NCBI RefSeq assembly: GCF_004402405.1
Contig: NZ_SOFE01000022.1
Coordinates: forward strand, 1 to 64,000
Reading direction: 5' to 3'
From: Cryobacterium levicorallinum
Lineage (GTDB): Bacteria; Actinomycetota; Actinomycetes; Actinomycetales; Microbacteriaceae
Length of the DNA: 64,000 nucleotides
The notes under the pieces are model-generated. The model had not been told where the DNA came from. It saw nothing but the letters and a program-made list of their open reading frames with translations, and searched no databases. This document shows positions 25,717-33,901 of this stretch, piece by piece. Numbering within the stretch: position 1 is the stretch's first letter; each line of letters begins with the position of its first letter. The position numbers and the translations under genes are program-made.

Positions 25717-27711
25717 ATGAACCAGCTATTCTTGCGCGCGAGCGGCTGCGCCGCAGCGCTCGCGCTCATCGCTGCCTCCCTCCTTGTGGCTGGCCCGGCC
25801 TCGGCCGCGACGACCACCCAAATCATCAGCGGCGTCACGTATACGCTCGACGACGCGGCCAATACCGCCTCGGTCACTGACTACGACCACTCTGCGGCGA
25901 GCGTGACCATTGAGTCCAGCGTCGGCTCGTATCCGGTAACGAGCATCGGCGTGGACGCCTTCCGGGTAGCGTACGAAGACACCACGTCCACGAAACTCAG
26001 TTCCGTTTCCATCCCTGGTTCTATCCTCGCCATTGAGGACGGTGCATTCCAAAACAATGCTCTGAACCCCATCGCGATCCCTGGATCGGTCATCACCATC
26101 GGGGCATTCGCTTTCGCCGACAACGACCTGACCACCCTCACGCTGCCCGACTCGGTGCTCTCCGTCGGCGCTTTCTCCTTCTTTGCCAACAAACTCACCA
26201 CACTCGATCTGGGTGAATCTATCGTCGACATCGGCGGCACGGCCTTCAGCGGTCATCTGCAGGGCAACGGCACCGACAACAATATCGGCTCTGTCGTGAT
26301 CCCCAACTCCGTCATCACCATTGGCGACGGCGCCTTTCAGCACCTGAACAATCTGACCGAGGTCGTACTCGGCGACTCGGTTGAAACTCTCGGTGAATAC
26401 GCCTTTGGCTTCTCCTACAATCTTGAATCGATCAGCATCCCCGATTCAGTCACGACCATCGGACCGTATGCATTTGCAGTGAGCGGGCGTCTTTCCGAGT
26501 TGGCTTTGGGTAGCGGGGTCAGCACAATCGCCGCAGGCGCGTTCCAGCAGACGGCGCTCACGTCGGTGTCCATTCCCAATTCCGTCACCGAAATCGGCGA
26601 CTTCGCCTTCGCTTATGGGCACCTGACCTCGGTGAGCATCGGCGCGTCAGTTTCCAGCATCGGTAACCAGGCGTTCTCCAACCAATCAGACTTTATGTCC
26701 CATGAATTCGTCAACGATCTGACTTCTGTGTCCTTCGCGGGCAATGCCCCCACGGTGTTCACTGCCGGTTCTGAGCAGGACCAAGGCTCGCTCGGCTTCA
26801 GTACCGGCCTGACGGTGTCATATTTCTCGGACCGCACCGGCTTCACCAACCCCTGGCAGGGGTACGCCACGACGCCCGTCGTGCGCGATGTCACAGCGCC
26901 AACCGTCACGATCGATGGCGGCGCCTTTGTGACCACACTCGATCTGACACCGGCGATCACCGGTACCACCGGCGAAGCCGCCGGCACAACCGTCACCGTG
27001 GCTCTCGGTGATCAAACATTGACGACGACAGCGACCGGAACCGGAACCTGGGCAATCTCCCCCACGGTCACTGCGGGCAGCTACACCATCTCAGCATCCG
27101 TTACCGACGAGGCCGGCAACACCGGAACCGCCACCCAGTCCTTGCGGGTCAACTCTCAGAACCCCGCAGCGTTACCGCCGGCCAGCACCACCGCCGAACT
27201 CGAGACCTTCATCGTCGACAACAGCCTCGACAGCGCTGCCACCTCCGCAGCCTTCATCGCCACCGGAGCCACAGTGGGCAACCCGCTCGACTCGCTCGAC
27301 ACCAGCGAACCCTTCTCAGGAAACCTGCCCTGGTCCGATCCCACGGACAGCTTTGTCGATGTCTACGCGTACTCCTCACCGACTTTGCTCGGCACGTTCC
27401 CCGTCGTAAATGGCATGGTCATCATCAACGGCGTCAACCTCGCCGCCTTGTCAACCGGCGCCCACCACCTCGTCCTGATTGGCCAGACTAGCGGCGCCGT
27501 CTCAGTACTCAACATCACCGTGCAGCCCGCACCCGGAACGGGCACAGGCACAGGCACAGGCACTACAGCCGCAGCCGCAAGTACAAGCGCGACGAGCACA
27601 CTAGCCGGGACCGGAGTGAACGCCTCCGCACCGATCGGCTCGGCACTTGCACTCGTACTCCTCGGGGCCGTTCTCTTGCTCAATCGCCGTCGAACCGCGA
27701 CGCAGTATTAG
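25717..27711 (+). CDS. Cell-wall-anchored leucine-rich-repeat surface protein
   Basis: A 664-residue exported protein. Signal peptide to about residue 31 (LLVAGPASAA). Residues about 60-370 hold a series of BspA-type LRR_5 repeats, each with an IPxSVxxIGxxAFxxxxLTSVS-like pattern (for example SVTTIGPYAFAVSGRLSELAL). An Ig-like domain follows (about 375-475, APTVTIDGG to DEAGNTGTATQSL), then a second small domain, a GTGTGTGT linker and the sorting signal LAGTG at about 629 with a hydrophobic helix and RRR tail. LAxTG signals are used by class E sortases of actinobacteria. Ligand unknown; a role in adhesion is inference. GGAG precedes the ATG. Confidence 0.85.
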   Translation: MNQLFLRASGCAAALALIAASLLVAGPASAATTTQIISGVTYTLDDAANTASVTDYDHSAASVTIESSVGSYPVTSIGVDAFRVAYEDTTSTKLSSVSIPGSILAIEDGAFQNNALNPIAIPGSVITIGAFAFADNDLTTLTLPDSVLSVGAFSFFANKLTTLDLGESIVDIGGTAFSGHLQGNGTDNNIGSVVIPNSVITIGDGAFQHLNNLTEVVLGDSVETLGEYAFGFSYNLESISIPDSVTTIGPYAFAVSGRLSELALGSGVSTIAAGAFQQTALTSVSIPNSVTEIGDFAFAYGHLTSVSIGASVSSIGNQAFSNQSDFMSHEFVNDLTSVSFAGNAPTVFTAGSEQDQGSLGFSTGLTVSYFSDRTGFTNPWQGYATTPVVRDVTAPTVTIDGGAFVTTLDLTPAITGTTGEAAGTTVTVALGDQTLTTTATGTGTWAISPTVTAGSYTISASVTDEAGNTGTATQSLRVNSQNPAALPPASTTAELETFIVDNSLDSAATSAAFIATGATVGNPLDSLDTSEPFSGNLPWSDPTDSFVDVYAYSSPTLLGTFPVVNGMVIINGVNLAALSTGAHHLVLIGQTSGAVSVLNITVQPAPGTGTGTGTGTTAAAASTSATSTLAGTGVNASAPIGSALALVLLGAVLLLNRRRTATQY

Positions 27712-27777
27712 AGCCGCAACCAGCAACCGTAGTTCCGAAACCCGTACGTAGCCGCGGGTGCAGGCTATCTGCGGGGT

Positions 27778-27835
27778 GTCGAGGTGTTTCAGCTGAGAAG
27801 CAGCTGACCCGCTCCTGGGGTGTCACCACCTCGAC
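27778..27835. repeat. Intergenic inverted repeat with nested hairpin
   Basis: GTCGAGGTG (27778-27786) is inverted at 27827-27835 as CACCTCGAC. Inside the 40-nt spacer is a smaller hairpin, CAGCTG-AGAAG-CAGCTG. It lies between two convergent genes and could work as a terminator, but no T-run follows. Confidence 0.5.
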
Positions 27836-27880
27836 ACGAAGCGAGCCGTGCCGGACGCAAGCGGCGGCGGCACCCCACAA

Positions 27881-28099
27881 CTACCAGTGCGGCGGGCGAT
27901 CCTGCAGCAACTGTGTCTCGTTCGCGCTGGGTGCGCTTCCGGTGTGCGCGACGCCGCCCTCTTCCCGTAACACCGGCGGATGCGGGTTCGGGTCGGTGTC
28001 CGGTGCCGGCAGCAGCCGGGCGCGCCGAGCCGTGCCCGCGGCCTTCACGATCGGCTGACGCTCGGTACCTAGACGCGGCGCATCGTCCCGAGCGCTCAC
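27881..28099 (-). CDS. Small protein ending in a PPHW motif
   Basis: A 72-residue frame starting at GTG 28099 and overlapping the stop of the large helicase-like gene as GTGA, so translation is probably coupled. Sequence is Arg/Pro-rich and hydrophilic (MSARDDAPRLGTERQPIVKA) and ends NETQLLQDRPPHW. I believe similar short actinobacterial proteins ending in DKPPHW or DRPPHW exist, but cannot name a family. No signal peptide or membrane helix. Confidence 0.6.
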   Translation of the reverse strand: MSARDDAPRLGTERQPIVKAAGTARRARLLPAPDTDPNPHPPVLREEGGVAHTGSAPSANETQLLQDRPPHW

Positions 28100-31000
28100 G
28101 CGCCCGGCCGCTTCGGCGCGATCGTGGAGGCGTCGCCGGACGCAAAGGGCGGGGCATCCGTTTGAGGAACACCGGCGATGGCGGCGACGCGCGCCGCCAC
28201 GGCGTCTGGGTTACTAAACAATTCGAAGCTGTGCACGCGCAGGTAATGCCAGCCGAGGCGGCGCAGCACTTCGGGACGCAGGCGCAGGGACTCGCGCAGA
28301 CTCGCGCGGCCGACCACGGCATCCGTTTCAACCACGATGGCGCGCGTGCCGTAGGAGGCGGCCAGGGCGAGCTTGCCGCGGTGCCCGAGACGCACGCTGA
28401 GGCCGAGCTTTTCGAGGCGGCCGCCGAGGTCGACGAGCATGGCCTCGCTCGCGTCTGGAACCTGCACCTCGTCGCGGCGGGCCTCGGTCTCACTGAGCAC
28501 CTGGGACAACGCGAGGATGCCATAGCGCTGACGATCCTCGTCGATGTCAGCCGGGCGAAAGCAGGACACGATGTCGAGCGCGCGGCGGGCCCGGGTCATG
28601 CCGATCGCGAGCAGGCGTTCGCCACCGGGTTCGCCGAGCGAACCGAAGTTCGACAGCAGACGCCCGTGCGGGGTGCGGCCGTAGCCGATCGAGAAGATTA
28701 CCCGGTCCCGGCTCTGCGCCACGGCCTGCTCGAGGGTGAGCACGGTGAACGGTTCGCTGCGATCCTTCAGGATGAAGTCGGACAGGTCGGTGCGCTTCGC
28801 GAACGCGGCCAGCACCGCCTGCTGAACGCGAACGGCGTGCCGGGTGCTCGCGGTGATCACCATGAGCGATTCGCGCGCGCGCTTCGATGCGTGGTCGAGC
28901 ACGAGGTCGACAACCTTCACGACCTCAGCGTCCACGCTCTCGATGGCACCGCTGTCGGCGTCGGGCATGCCACGGCCACCGGCAACATAGTTAATGGTCA
29001 AGCTGCCGTGGCCGAGAAAGCTTCCGGCCCAGGGCAGCGAGTCGATACGGCCACCGTAGAAGCGGTGGTTGACCAGTTCGGCGAGGTCTTCGCCGCCGGC
29101 CCGATAGCTGCGGGTGAGGGTCAGGGTCGGCAGCAGTTCGCCGAGGCGGGCCAGCGCTGAGTCGGCGTGCAGGGCATCGACCGAGACATCGGGCGTCGGC
29201 GCGGCCTCCCCCGAGGCCGAAATTCCGGTCTCGAATGCTGACGGCGTCTGGGTGACCGGGTCACCGAACGCGACAATCTGGCGTCCGCGGCGAATCGCGC
29301 CGACGTTTTCGGCGAGGGTCGTCGCTCCGGCATCGACGAGTAGCACTGTGTCAAAGGTGATCTGGTCGCTGATGTCGGCGATCTCGTACGGCGAGGCGAG
29401 CCAGACCGGCGCGAGCACCCTCCCGAGGTGCGGGGCGACCTCGTTGAGCCGGGCTGGCGTGGCCCGGTCGGCGCGCAGCAGGCGGCGCAGCTGATCGGCT
29501 TCCTCGGGAAAGTCGACGACGCCGATCTTCCAGGTTTCGGCCAGTAGCCAAGCCAGCAGCTTGCCCGAAGCGGATGCGTGCGCCTCGTCGACGAGTTTGA
29601 AATCGGCCTCGAGGCGGTCCAGTACCTGCGTGTTCGCGTTGAGAAGGGCTCGGTCGCTCGCCAGCATAATCTCGAGCACGGACTGCCACCAGGCGAGTTC
29701 GAGCTCGACAGCGACGTTCTCCTCAGACACGTGCCGCTGGGACAGGTCGGTCATCAGCGGGTCGAGGTTGTGCTCGCGCAGCGTTGCGAGCAGCGCGGTG
29801 CGCTCGTGCAGGTTGGCGAGCACCTCACTCTCGGCGGCGAGGCCGGAGATCATCGACACCAGTTCACCGAGCTGACGCCCGGCGAGGGTGCGCGGCGTGC
29901 CGACGGTGCCGAGGGGAACGTCGAGCAGGCCGAGGTCTTCGGAGACGCGCTGAAAAGCGACGTGCACGTCGTTGATGCCGACCGGCACCTCGGGCGTGAC
30001 TCCCGCGGCGGCGTAGCGCTGCCAGAGCGTGCGCTGGTCCTGGATGCGGCGCAGGCTCTCGTTCATATCGCTGACCCGCACGCCGGGGCGCTGGTACTCC
30101 TCGGCGAGCTTGCGCAATCGGCGCCGGCTGGCCGAGCTCATCTCGGAGGATTCACGCCGCGACGACGTGGCGGCGATCAGCTCGATCAGCGAGCGGTCGT
30201 AGACGCCCGGCTGGAACTTGTCGAGCGTTTCTCGAATATCGAGCAGCAGGCGTAGGTAGATGCCGAGTTCGTTGATCGTCTCGAACGGGCGCAGCCGGGT
30301 CTGGCCGATCAGACCGTTGGCGCGTTCAAGCAACCGCGGCAGTTCAACCTGGTTGATGCGCTTGGCGAGTTGATGCGAGTTGGAGGCATCCGCTGAGGAG
30401 GTGAAGGAAGCGCCGTACCAGGGTGAGTCGCCGGGGCCGTACCGAAACTCGCCGAGGATAGCGGCTTTGATCAACGTATTGGCGGCGGCGGATCGGGAGT
30501 GAGCGAGCAGCTCGAGAGCGTGCCGGTCGAGCCGGGCCGTCGTCGACGGCGGCTGCGGCAGCTGCGCGAGGCGCGCGAGCTCACCCAGGGCATCGAGGAC
30601 AGAGACGCCGAGCGCCGAATCGCGGCGGGTGAGCGCCGCGCGGTAGTCGAGCAGCACCTTGCGCAAGCGCACCAGGGCATCGTCCACGTCGCCGACCCGC
30701 GGCTGGGTGGCCTTCTCGTTGCGTGTGATCGACTGGATCAGGTCGCGGCGCAGCGAGCGCGGAGTCACGGCGATGCCGGGCAGGCCCACCTGCACCAGGC
30801 GACCGGCGATTCCGTCGAGGCTGGAGCGGCGGGCGCTGACCACGAGCACGCGCTTATGCTGGGCGACGAGCGAGCCGATCGCGTTGACGATGGTCTGGGT
30901 GCCGCCGGTTCCGGGCAGGGTCTTCACGACCAGAGAGTTTCCCGCCGCGATCTGCGCGACGACATTCTCCTGCTCTGGGTCTGCGTCGCCGAGCAGCGTG

Positions 31001-31875
31001 TCGGTGGCGGGCGGACGGGCATCCTGGCCGATCGGCACCACCGGGTTGTAGGCGGACCCGATATTGCGCTTGGCGGTCATATTACCGGCGACGGCGTCGA
31101 GCAGCGGGTGGTCGAGGTTCGAGGCGTCGGCGGCGAGTGCCTGGCCGCAGGAGGCGAAACTCGAAACGACGAGCCGGGGCACGACGTTGAACCAGGGCAG
31201 ATGGGAGGTCAGGCCGCGCAGGCGGTCGATGACCGGCTGCGGTTTGAACGCACCGTTCGTGACGGCGAGCGCCACAAAAGCGTCGGCGTCGAGCACGATC
31301 TGAAACTGGTCCTTCAGCGCGCGGGCCAGTTCGGGGTTGAGAAAGGGCTGGCCCTTGAGCTTGAGCTCGTAGTCACGGCCGTAGCGGCGGATCGCAAGCG
31401 GGCGCAGCAGTACCGGGGCACTGTACTCGACGTCCTGGTAACGCCACTCGGCGAGGCCGATGGCGAGGTTGACCGACTCGATGCCGCGCATCGAGCGCAG
31501 TTCGATGCCCTTCTGGGTGATCTCGTTCGCGGCCAACCGGGCGTTGCGGAGCGCGAGTTCATCGCGAATGAGGTTGGACAGCAGGGTGGTCTTGCCGATG
31601 ATGAACTGCGGCAGGCCCCCGGGATGGGTGGCGCTGAGCTCGATGCGGGTGCGGGCTTCGTCGGTGAAGTGCAGCAGCGGGGAGCGCCCGCCGAGCGCGG
31701 CGAGTTCATCGCGCCAGCGCTGCCAGACCGGCTCGGCGATGTTACCGGCAGTGAACGCCGGATCGCCCAGACTGAGGTTGTGGGGACTGGTCACGTTTTG
31801 CGGGTCGATGGGGACGACGTCCAGGTACTTGGAAAGCACGTCGTCGTCGTCTTGTTTTCTATCGAGGTGCCACAC
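28096..31875 (-). CDS. Very large Upf1-like SF1 helicase homologue with degenerate ATP-binding motifs and C-terminal nuclease-like region
   Basis: A 1259-residue protein. The SF1 motor is split by a long helical insertion (residues about 430-830). The Walker A region reads LPGTGGTQTI, with glycine (325) in place of the essential lysine of GPPGTGKTQ. The Walker B region reads VLLVDAGATTL, with Asp848 followed by alanine instead of glutamate. Later motifs are better kept: LTRSYRAGGEDLAELVNHRFY, RDRVIFSIGYG, GGERLLAIGMTRARRAL. The last 100 residues (LGHRGKLALAASYGTRAIVVETD, LRLRPEVLRRLGWHYLRVHSFELF) resemble the Vsr/REase-like domain often attached to such helicases. Start GTG 31875 follows TAGGGT by 6 nt (leaderless). 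Role unknown; a DNA-binding scaffold or inactive defence protein are possible. Confidence 0.8.
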   Translation of the reverse strand: MWHLDRKQDDDDVLSKYLDVVPIDPQNVTSPHNLSLGDPAFTAGNIAEPVWQRWRDELAALGGRSPLLHFTDEARTRIELSATHPGGLPQFIIGKTTLLSNLIRDELALRNARLAANEITQKGIELRSMRGIESVNLAIGLAEWRYQDVEYSAPVLLRPLAIRRYGRDYELKLKGQPFLNPELARALKDQFQIVLDADAFVALAVTNGAFKPQPVIDRLRGLTSHLPWFNVVPRLVVSSFASCGQALAADASNLDHPLLDAVAGNMTAKRNIGSAYNPVVPIGQDARPPATDTLLGDADPEQENVVAQIAAGNSLVVKTLPGTGGTQTIVNAIGSLVAQHKRVLVVSARRSSLDGIAGRLVQVGLPGIAVTPRSLRRDLIQSITRNEKATQPRVGDVDDALVRLRKVLLDYRAALTRRDSALGVSVLDALGELARLAQLPQPPSTTARLDRHALELLAHSRSAAANTLIKAAILGEFRYGPGDSPWYGASFTSSADASNSHQLAKRINQVELPRLLERANGLIGQTRLRPFETINELGIYLRLLLDIRETLDKFQPGVYDRSLIELIAATSSRRESSEMSSASRRRLRKLAEEYQRPGVRVSDMNESLRRIQDQRTLWQRYAAAGVTPEVPVGINDVHVAFQRVSEDLGLLDVPLGTVGTPRTLAGRQLGELVSMISGLAAESEVLANLHERTALLATLREHNLDPLMTDLSQRHVSEENVAVELELAWWQSVLEIMLASDRALLNANTQVLDRLEADFKLVDEAHASASGKLLAWLLAETWKIGVVDFPEEADQLRRLLRADRATPARLNEVAPHLGRVLAPVWLASPYEIADISDQITFDTVLLVDAGATTLAENVGAIRRGRQIVAFGDPVTQTPSAFETGISASGEAAPTPDVSVDALHADSALARLGELLPTLTLTRSYRAGGEDLAELVNHRFYGGRIDSLPWAGSFLGHGSLTINYVAGGRGMPDADSGAIESVDAEVVKVVDLVLDHASKRARESLMVITASTRHAVRVQQAVLAAFAKRTDLSDFILKDRSEPFTVLTLEQAVAQSRDRVIFSIGYGRTPHGRLLSNFGSLGEPGGERLLAIGMTRARRALDIVSCFRPADIDEDRQRYGILALSQVLSETEARRDEVQVPDASEAMLVDLGGRLEKLGLSVRLGHRGKLALAASYGTRAIVVETDAVVGRASLRESLRLRPEVLRRLGWHYLRVHSFELFSNPDAVAARVAAIAGVPQTDAPPFASGDASTIAPKRPGA

Positions 31876-31881
31876 AGGGAT

Positions 31882-31887
31882 ACCCTA
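31882..31887 (-). promoter_or_regulatory. Putative leaderless promoter of the helicase-like gene
   Basis: TAGGGT on the minus strand, then 6 nt (ATCCCT), then the GTG start codon at 31875. No ribosome-binding site is possible in the gap. Confidence 0.5.
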
Positions 31888-31942
31888 ATTGCGAAACCAC
31901 TGTTTTTGTTTGAGGCGGCCGGGGTTTCGCGTGATTTGGCCC

Positions 31943-32959
31943 TTACAGCCAGTCCCGACGCTTGAAGACGATGTACAGGGCGCATCCCATCGCGAGCATC
32001 AGGGCGAGCGCGAACGGGTAGCCCAGGGTCCAATGTAGTTCGGGCATGTGGTCGAAGTTCATGCCGTAGATGGTTCCGACCAGGGTCGGTGCGAACAGGA
32101 TCGCCGCCCAGCTGGAAATTTTCTTGACCTCTTCGCTCTGCGCCAGGCTGGTCTCCGACAGGTGCCGCATTTCGTCGTTCTGGGCCTGTCCCACGAGGGT
32201 GCTGTGCACGGTCAGCGCGTTTTGCAGCAGCTGCCGAAAGGCGTCGCCGCGTTCAACGATGCGCAGGGTATGGTCGAGCACATCGCGCAGGTGCCGGTGC
32301 AGTTCCAGGTCGACGTTGTATTTGTCGAAGCCACGCTGCATGGCCTCAAACATACCCACGAGCGGTTGGGTGGCTCGTTGAAACTCGATCACTTCGCGGG
32401 ACAGGGCGTAGATGCGTCGGCTGACCTCGGGGTCACCGTCGAAAAGTTGGTCTTCGATCTCATCGATGTCATTTTCGAGGCCGGCCACGACCGGCCCGTA
32501 CTCGTCGACGACCTGGTCAAGAATCGCATACAGCACGGCTTCCGGGCCGAGGGCGAGCAGGTGCGGTGCCTGCTCCATCCGCTGGCGCACCTGGGCGAGG
32601 TCGGGCGATTCCGCGTGACGGATGGTGACGACGAAGTCCGGGCCGACGAAGACGTGCAGCTCACCGAATTCAACGCGTTCCTCGTCGTCCATATAGCGAG
32701 CGGGGCGCAGCACCACGAACAAAATATCGCCGAACCGCTCGATCTTCGACCGCTGATGGCCCTTGAAAGCATCCTCAATGGCCAGGTGGTGCAGGCTGAA
32801 CTCGGTGGCGACGGCCCGCACTTCCTCCTCGCTCGGCCGGTACAGTCCGATCCAGGCGAAGCCCTTATGCTCCTTCATGGCCTCGAAGGTCTCGTCGAGG
32901 CTGGGCGGTGTCGAAACCCGATGCCCGTCCACGTAAACCGCGTTGTCCACCAGGGCCAT
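31943..32959 (-). CDS. corA: CorA-type magnesium/cobalt transporter
   Basis: A 338-residue protein: long cytoplasmic N-terminal domain (residues 1-275), two C-terminal membrane helices and the pore-end signature YGMNFDHMPEL between them. The cytoplasmic end has the usual basic tail (KRRDWL). AAGGAG lies 5 nt before the ATG. It is transcribed away from the phosphopantetheinyl transferase gene and toward the helicase-like gene, whose own promoter lies in the 67-nt gap. Confidence 0.92.
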   Translation of the reverse strand: MALVDNAVYVDGHRVSTPPSLDETFEAMKEHKGFAWIGLYRPSEEEVRAVATEFSLHHLAIEDAFKGHQRSKIERFGDILFVVLRPARYMDDEERVEFGELHVFVGPDFVVTIRHAESPDLAQVRQRMEQAPHLLALGPEAVLYAILDQVVDEYGPVVAGLENDIDEIEDQLFDGDPEVSRRIYALSREVIEFQRATQPLVGMFEAMQRGFDKYNVDLELHRHLRDVLDHTLRIVERGDAFRQLLQNALTVHSTLVGQAQNDEMRHLSETSLAQSEEVKKISSWAAILFAPTLVGTIYGMNFDHMPELHWTLGYPFALALMLAMGCALYIVFKRRDWL

Positions 32960-32994
32960 GGGCTCTCCTTGTTCGCTCCTAGTTTGCCACCGCG

Positions 32995-33000
32995 TACGGT
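32995..33000 (+). promoter_or_regulatory. Putative leaderless promoter of the phosphopantetheinyl transferase gene
   Basis: TACGGT followed by 6 nt and then the GTG start at 33007. Confidence 0.5.
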
Positions 33001-33006
33001 TGCAGA

Positions 33007-33648
33007 GTGACGCAAACGGATGTCTCCCTCTTCCTGGCTCCGCGGGCGCCGCTCCCTGAGACCGACCGTCTGCACCTGGCCGAGGCCGTCGCCCGGGTCT
33101 GCCGGGTTGAGCTCACCGAGGTCACCATCGCGCAGCGCTGCGAGCGCTGCGGTGGCGCACACGGGAAACCCCGCGTGCTGCGGCCCCCGGGCACCTTCGT
33201 GAGCCTGAGCCGCGCCGCCTCGACCGTCGCCGTCGCCGTGTCGCTGGCCGGGCCGATCGGTGTCGATATCGAGAGCGTCAGCGCGGTCGGCCGGGCCGGG
33301 TTCGACGACGTCGCGTTCAACGGGCCCGAGCAAGAAGCCCTGTGGGCGGTGCCGATGGCGGCACGCGACCGGGTGCGCGCGACGCTCTGGACGGCGAAGG
33401 AAGCGGTGCTCAAGCTGTCCGGGGCGGGGCTGACGGTGGACCCGCGGGAGCTGACCGTTGTATACCCGAAAGCGGCGGCATCCGTTCTCGTGATGGAGCC
33501 GCGGTGGCAGCTGCTGAGTTGGCCGGGCGCTTCCCTCGATCTGGCCGACCTGCACCTGGCGGGCTTCGACGCCGGCCCAGGCCTGGTCGGCACGGTGGCG
33601 ACCCTCGGCCCGGAAGCGCCCCGGATCGTGCTGCTCCCCCAAACGTGA
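33007..33648 (+). CDS. 4-prime-phosphopantetheinyl transferase
   Basis: Transfers phosphopantetheine from CoA to a serine of carrier domains. The 213-residue protein has the superfamily motifs GVDIESV (metal-binding Asp and Glu) and WTAKEAVLK, and an N-terminal cysteine/histidine cluster (RCERCGGAHGKP). It is of the Sfp/PptT-like single-chain type rather than AcpS. Start GTG 33007 follows a -10 box by 6 nt. The only carrier domain in the window belongs to the Pls-type synthetase encoded convergently at 35.2-39.2 kb, the probable substrate. Confidence 0.85.
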   Translation: MTQTDVSLFLAPRAPLPETDRLHLAEAVARVCRVELTEVTIAQRCERCGGAHGKPRVLRPPGTFVSLSRAASTVAVAVSLAGPIGVDIESVSAVGRAGFDDVAFNGPEQEALWAVPMAARDRVRATLWTAKEAVLKLSGAGLTVDPRELTVVYPKAAASVLVMEPRWQLLSWPGASLDLADLHLAGFDAGPGLVGTVATLGPEAPRIVLLPQT

Positions 33649-33723
33649 GGCGCAGCGTAACGGATGCCTGTTGCTGGTGCCCACAGGCGCCGCCGCCGGC
33701 ATCCATTTCATGCTGCGCGGGAC

Positions 33724-33767
33724 TTGCGCCGCTGCGCGGGAGGCCCAACTACCGCGCAGCGGCGCAA
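33724..33767. terminator. Strong hairpin between convergent genes
   Basis: TTGCGCCGCTGCGCGG (33724-33739) and its perfect inverse (33752-33767) form a 16-bp stem with a 12-nt loop. It lies between the transferase and metallopeptidase genes; probable bidirectional terminator, though no T-run is present. The rest of the 250-nt gap is Ala/Arg-biased sequence with no convincing gene. Confidence 0.6.
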
Positions 33768-33901
33768 CACCCGCGATACGCGCGACCCCGAGGCCACTCA
33801 CCACCCCGCGCACTGGCACGACTCCAGCGGAGCGCACGAGCCGGGCCACCCGCCCAGCGCGGCTATCGGCTCGGCAGAGCCCGCTACCGCACCCAGCGCA
33901 G

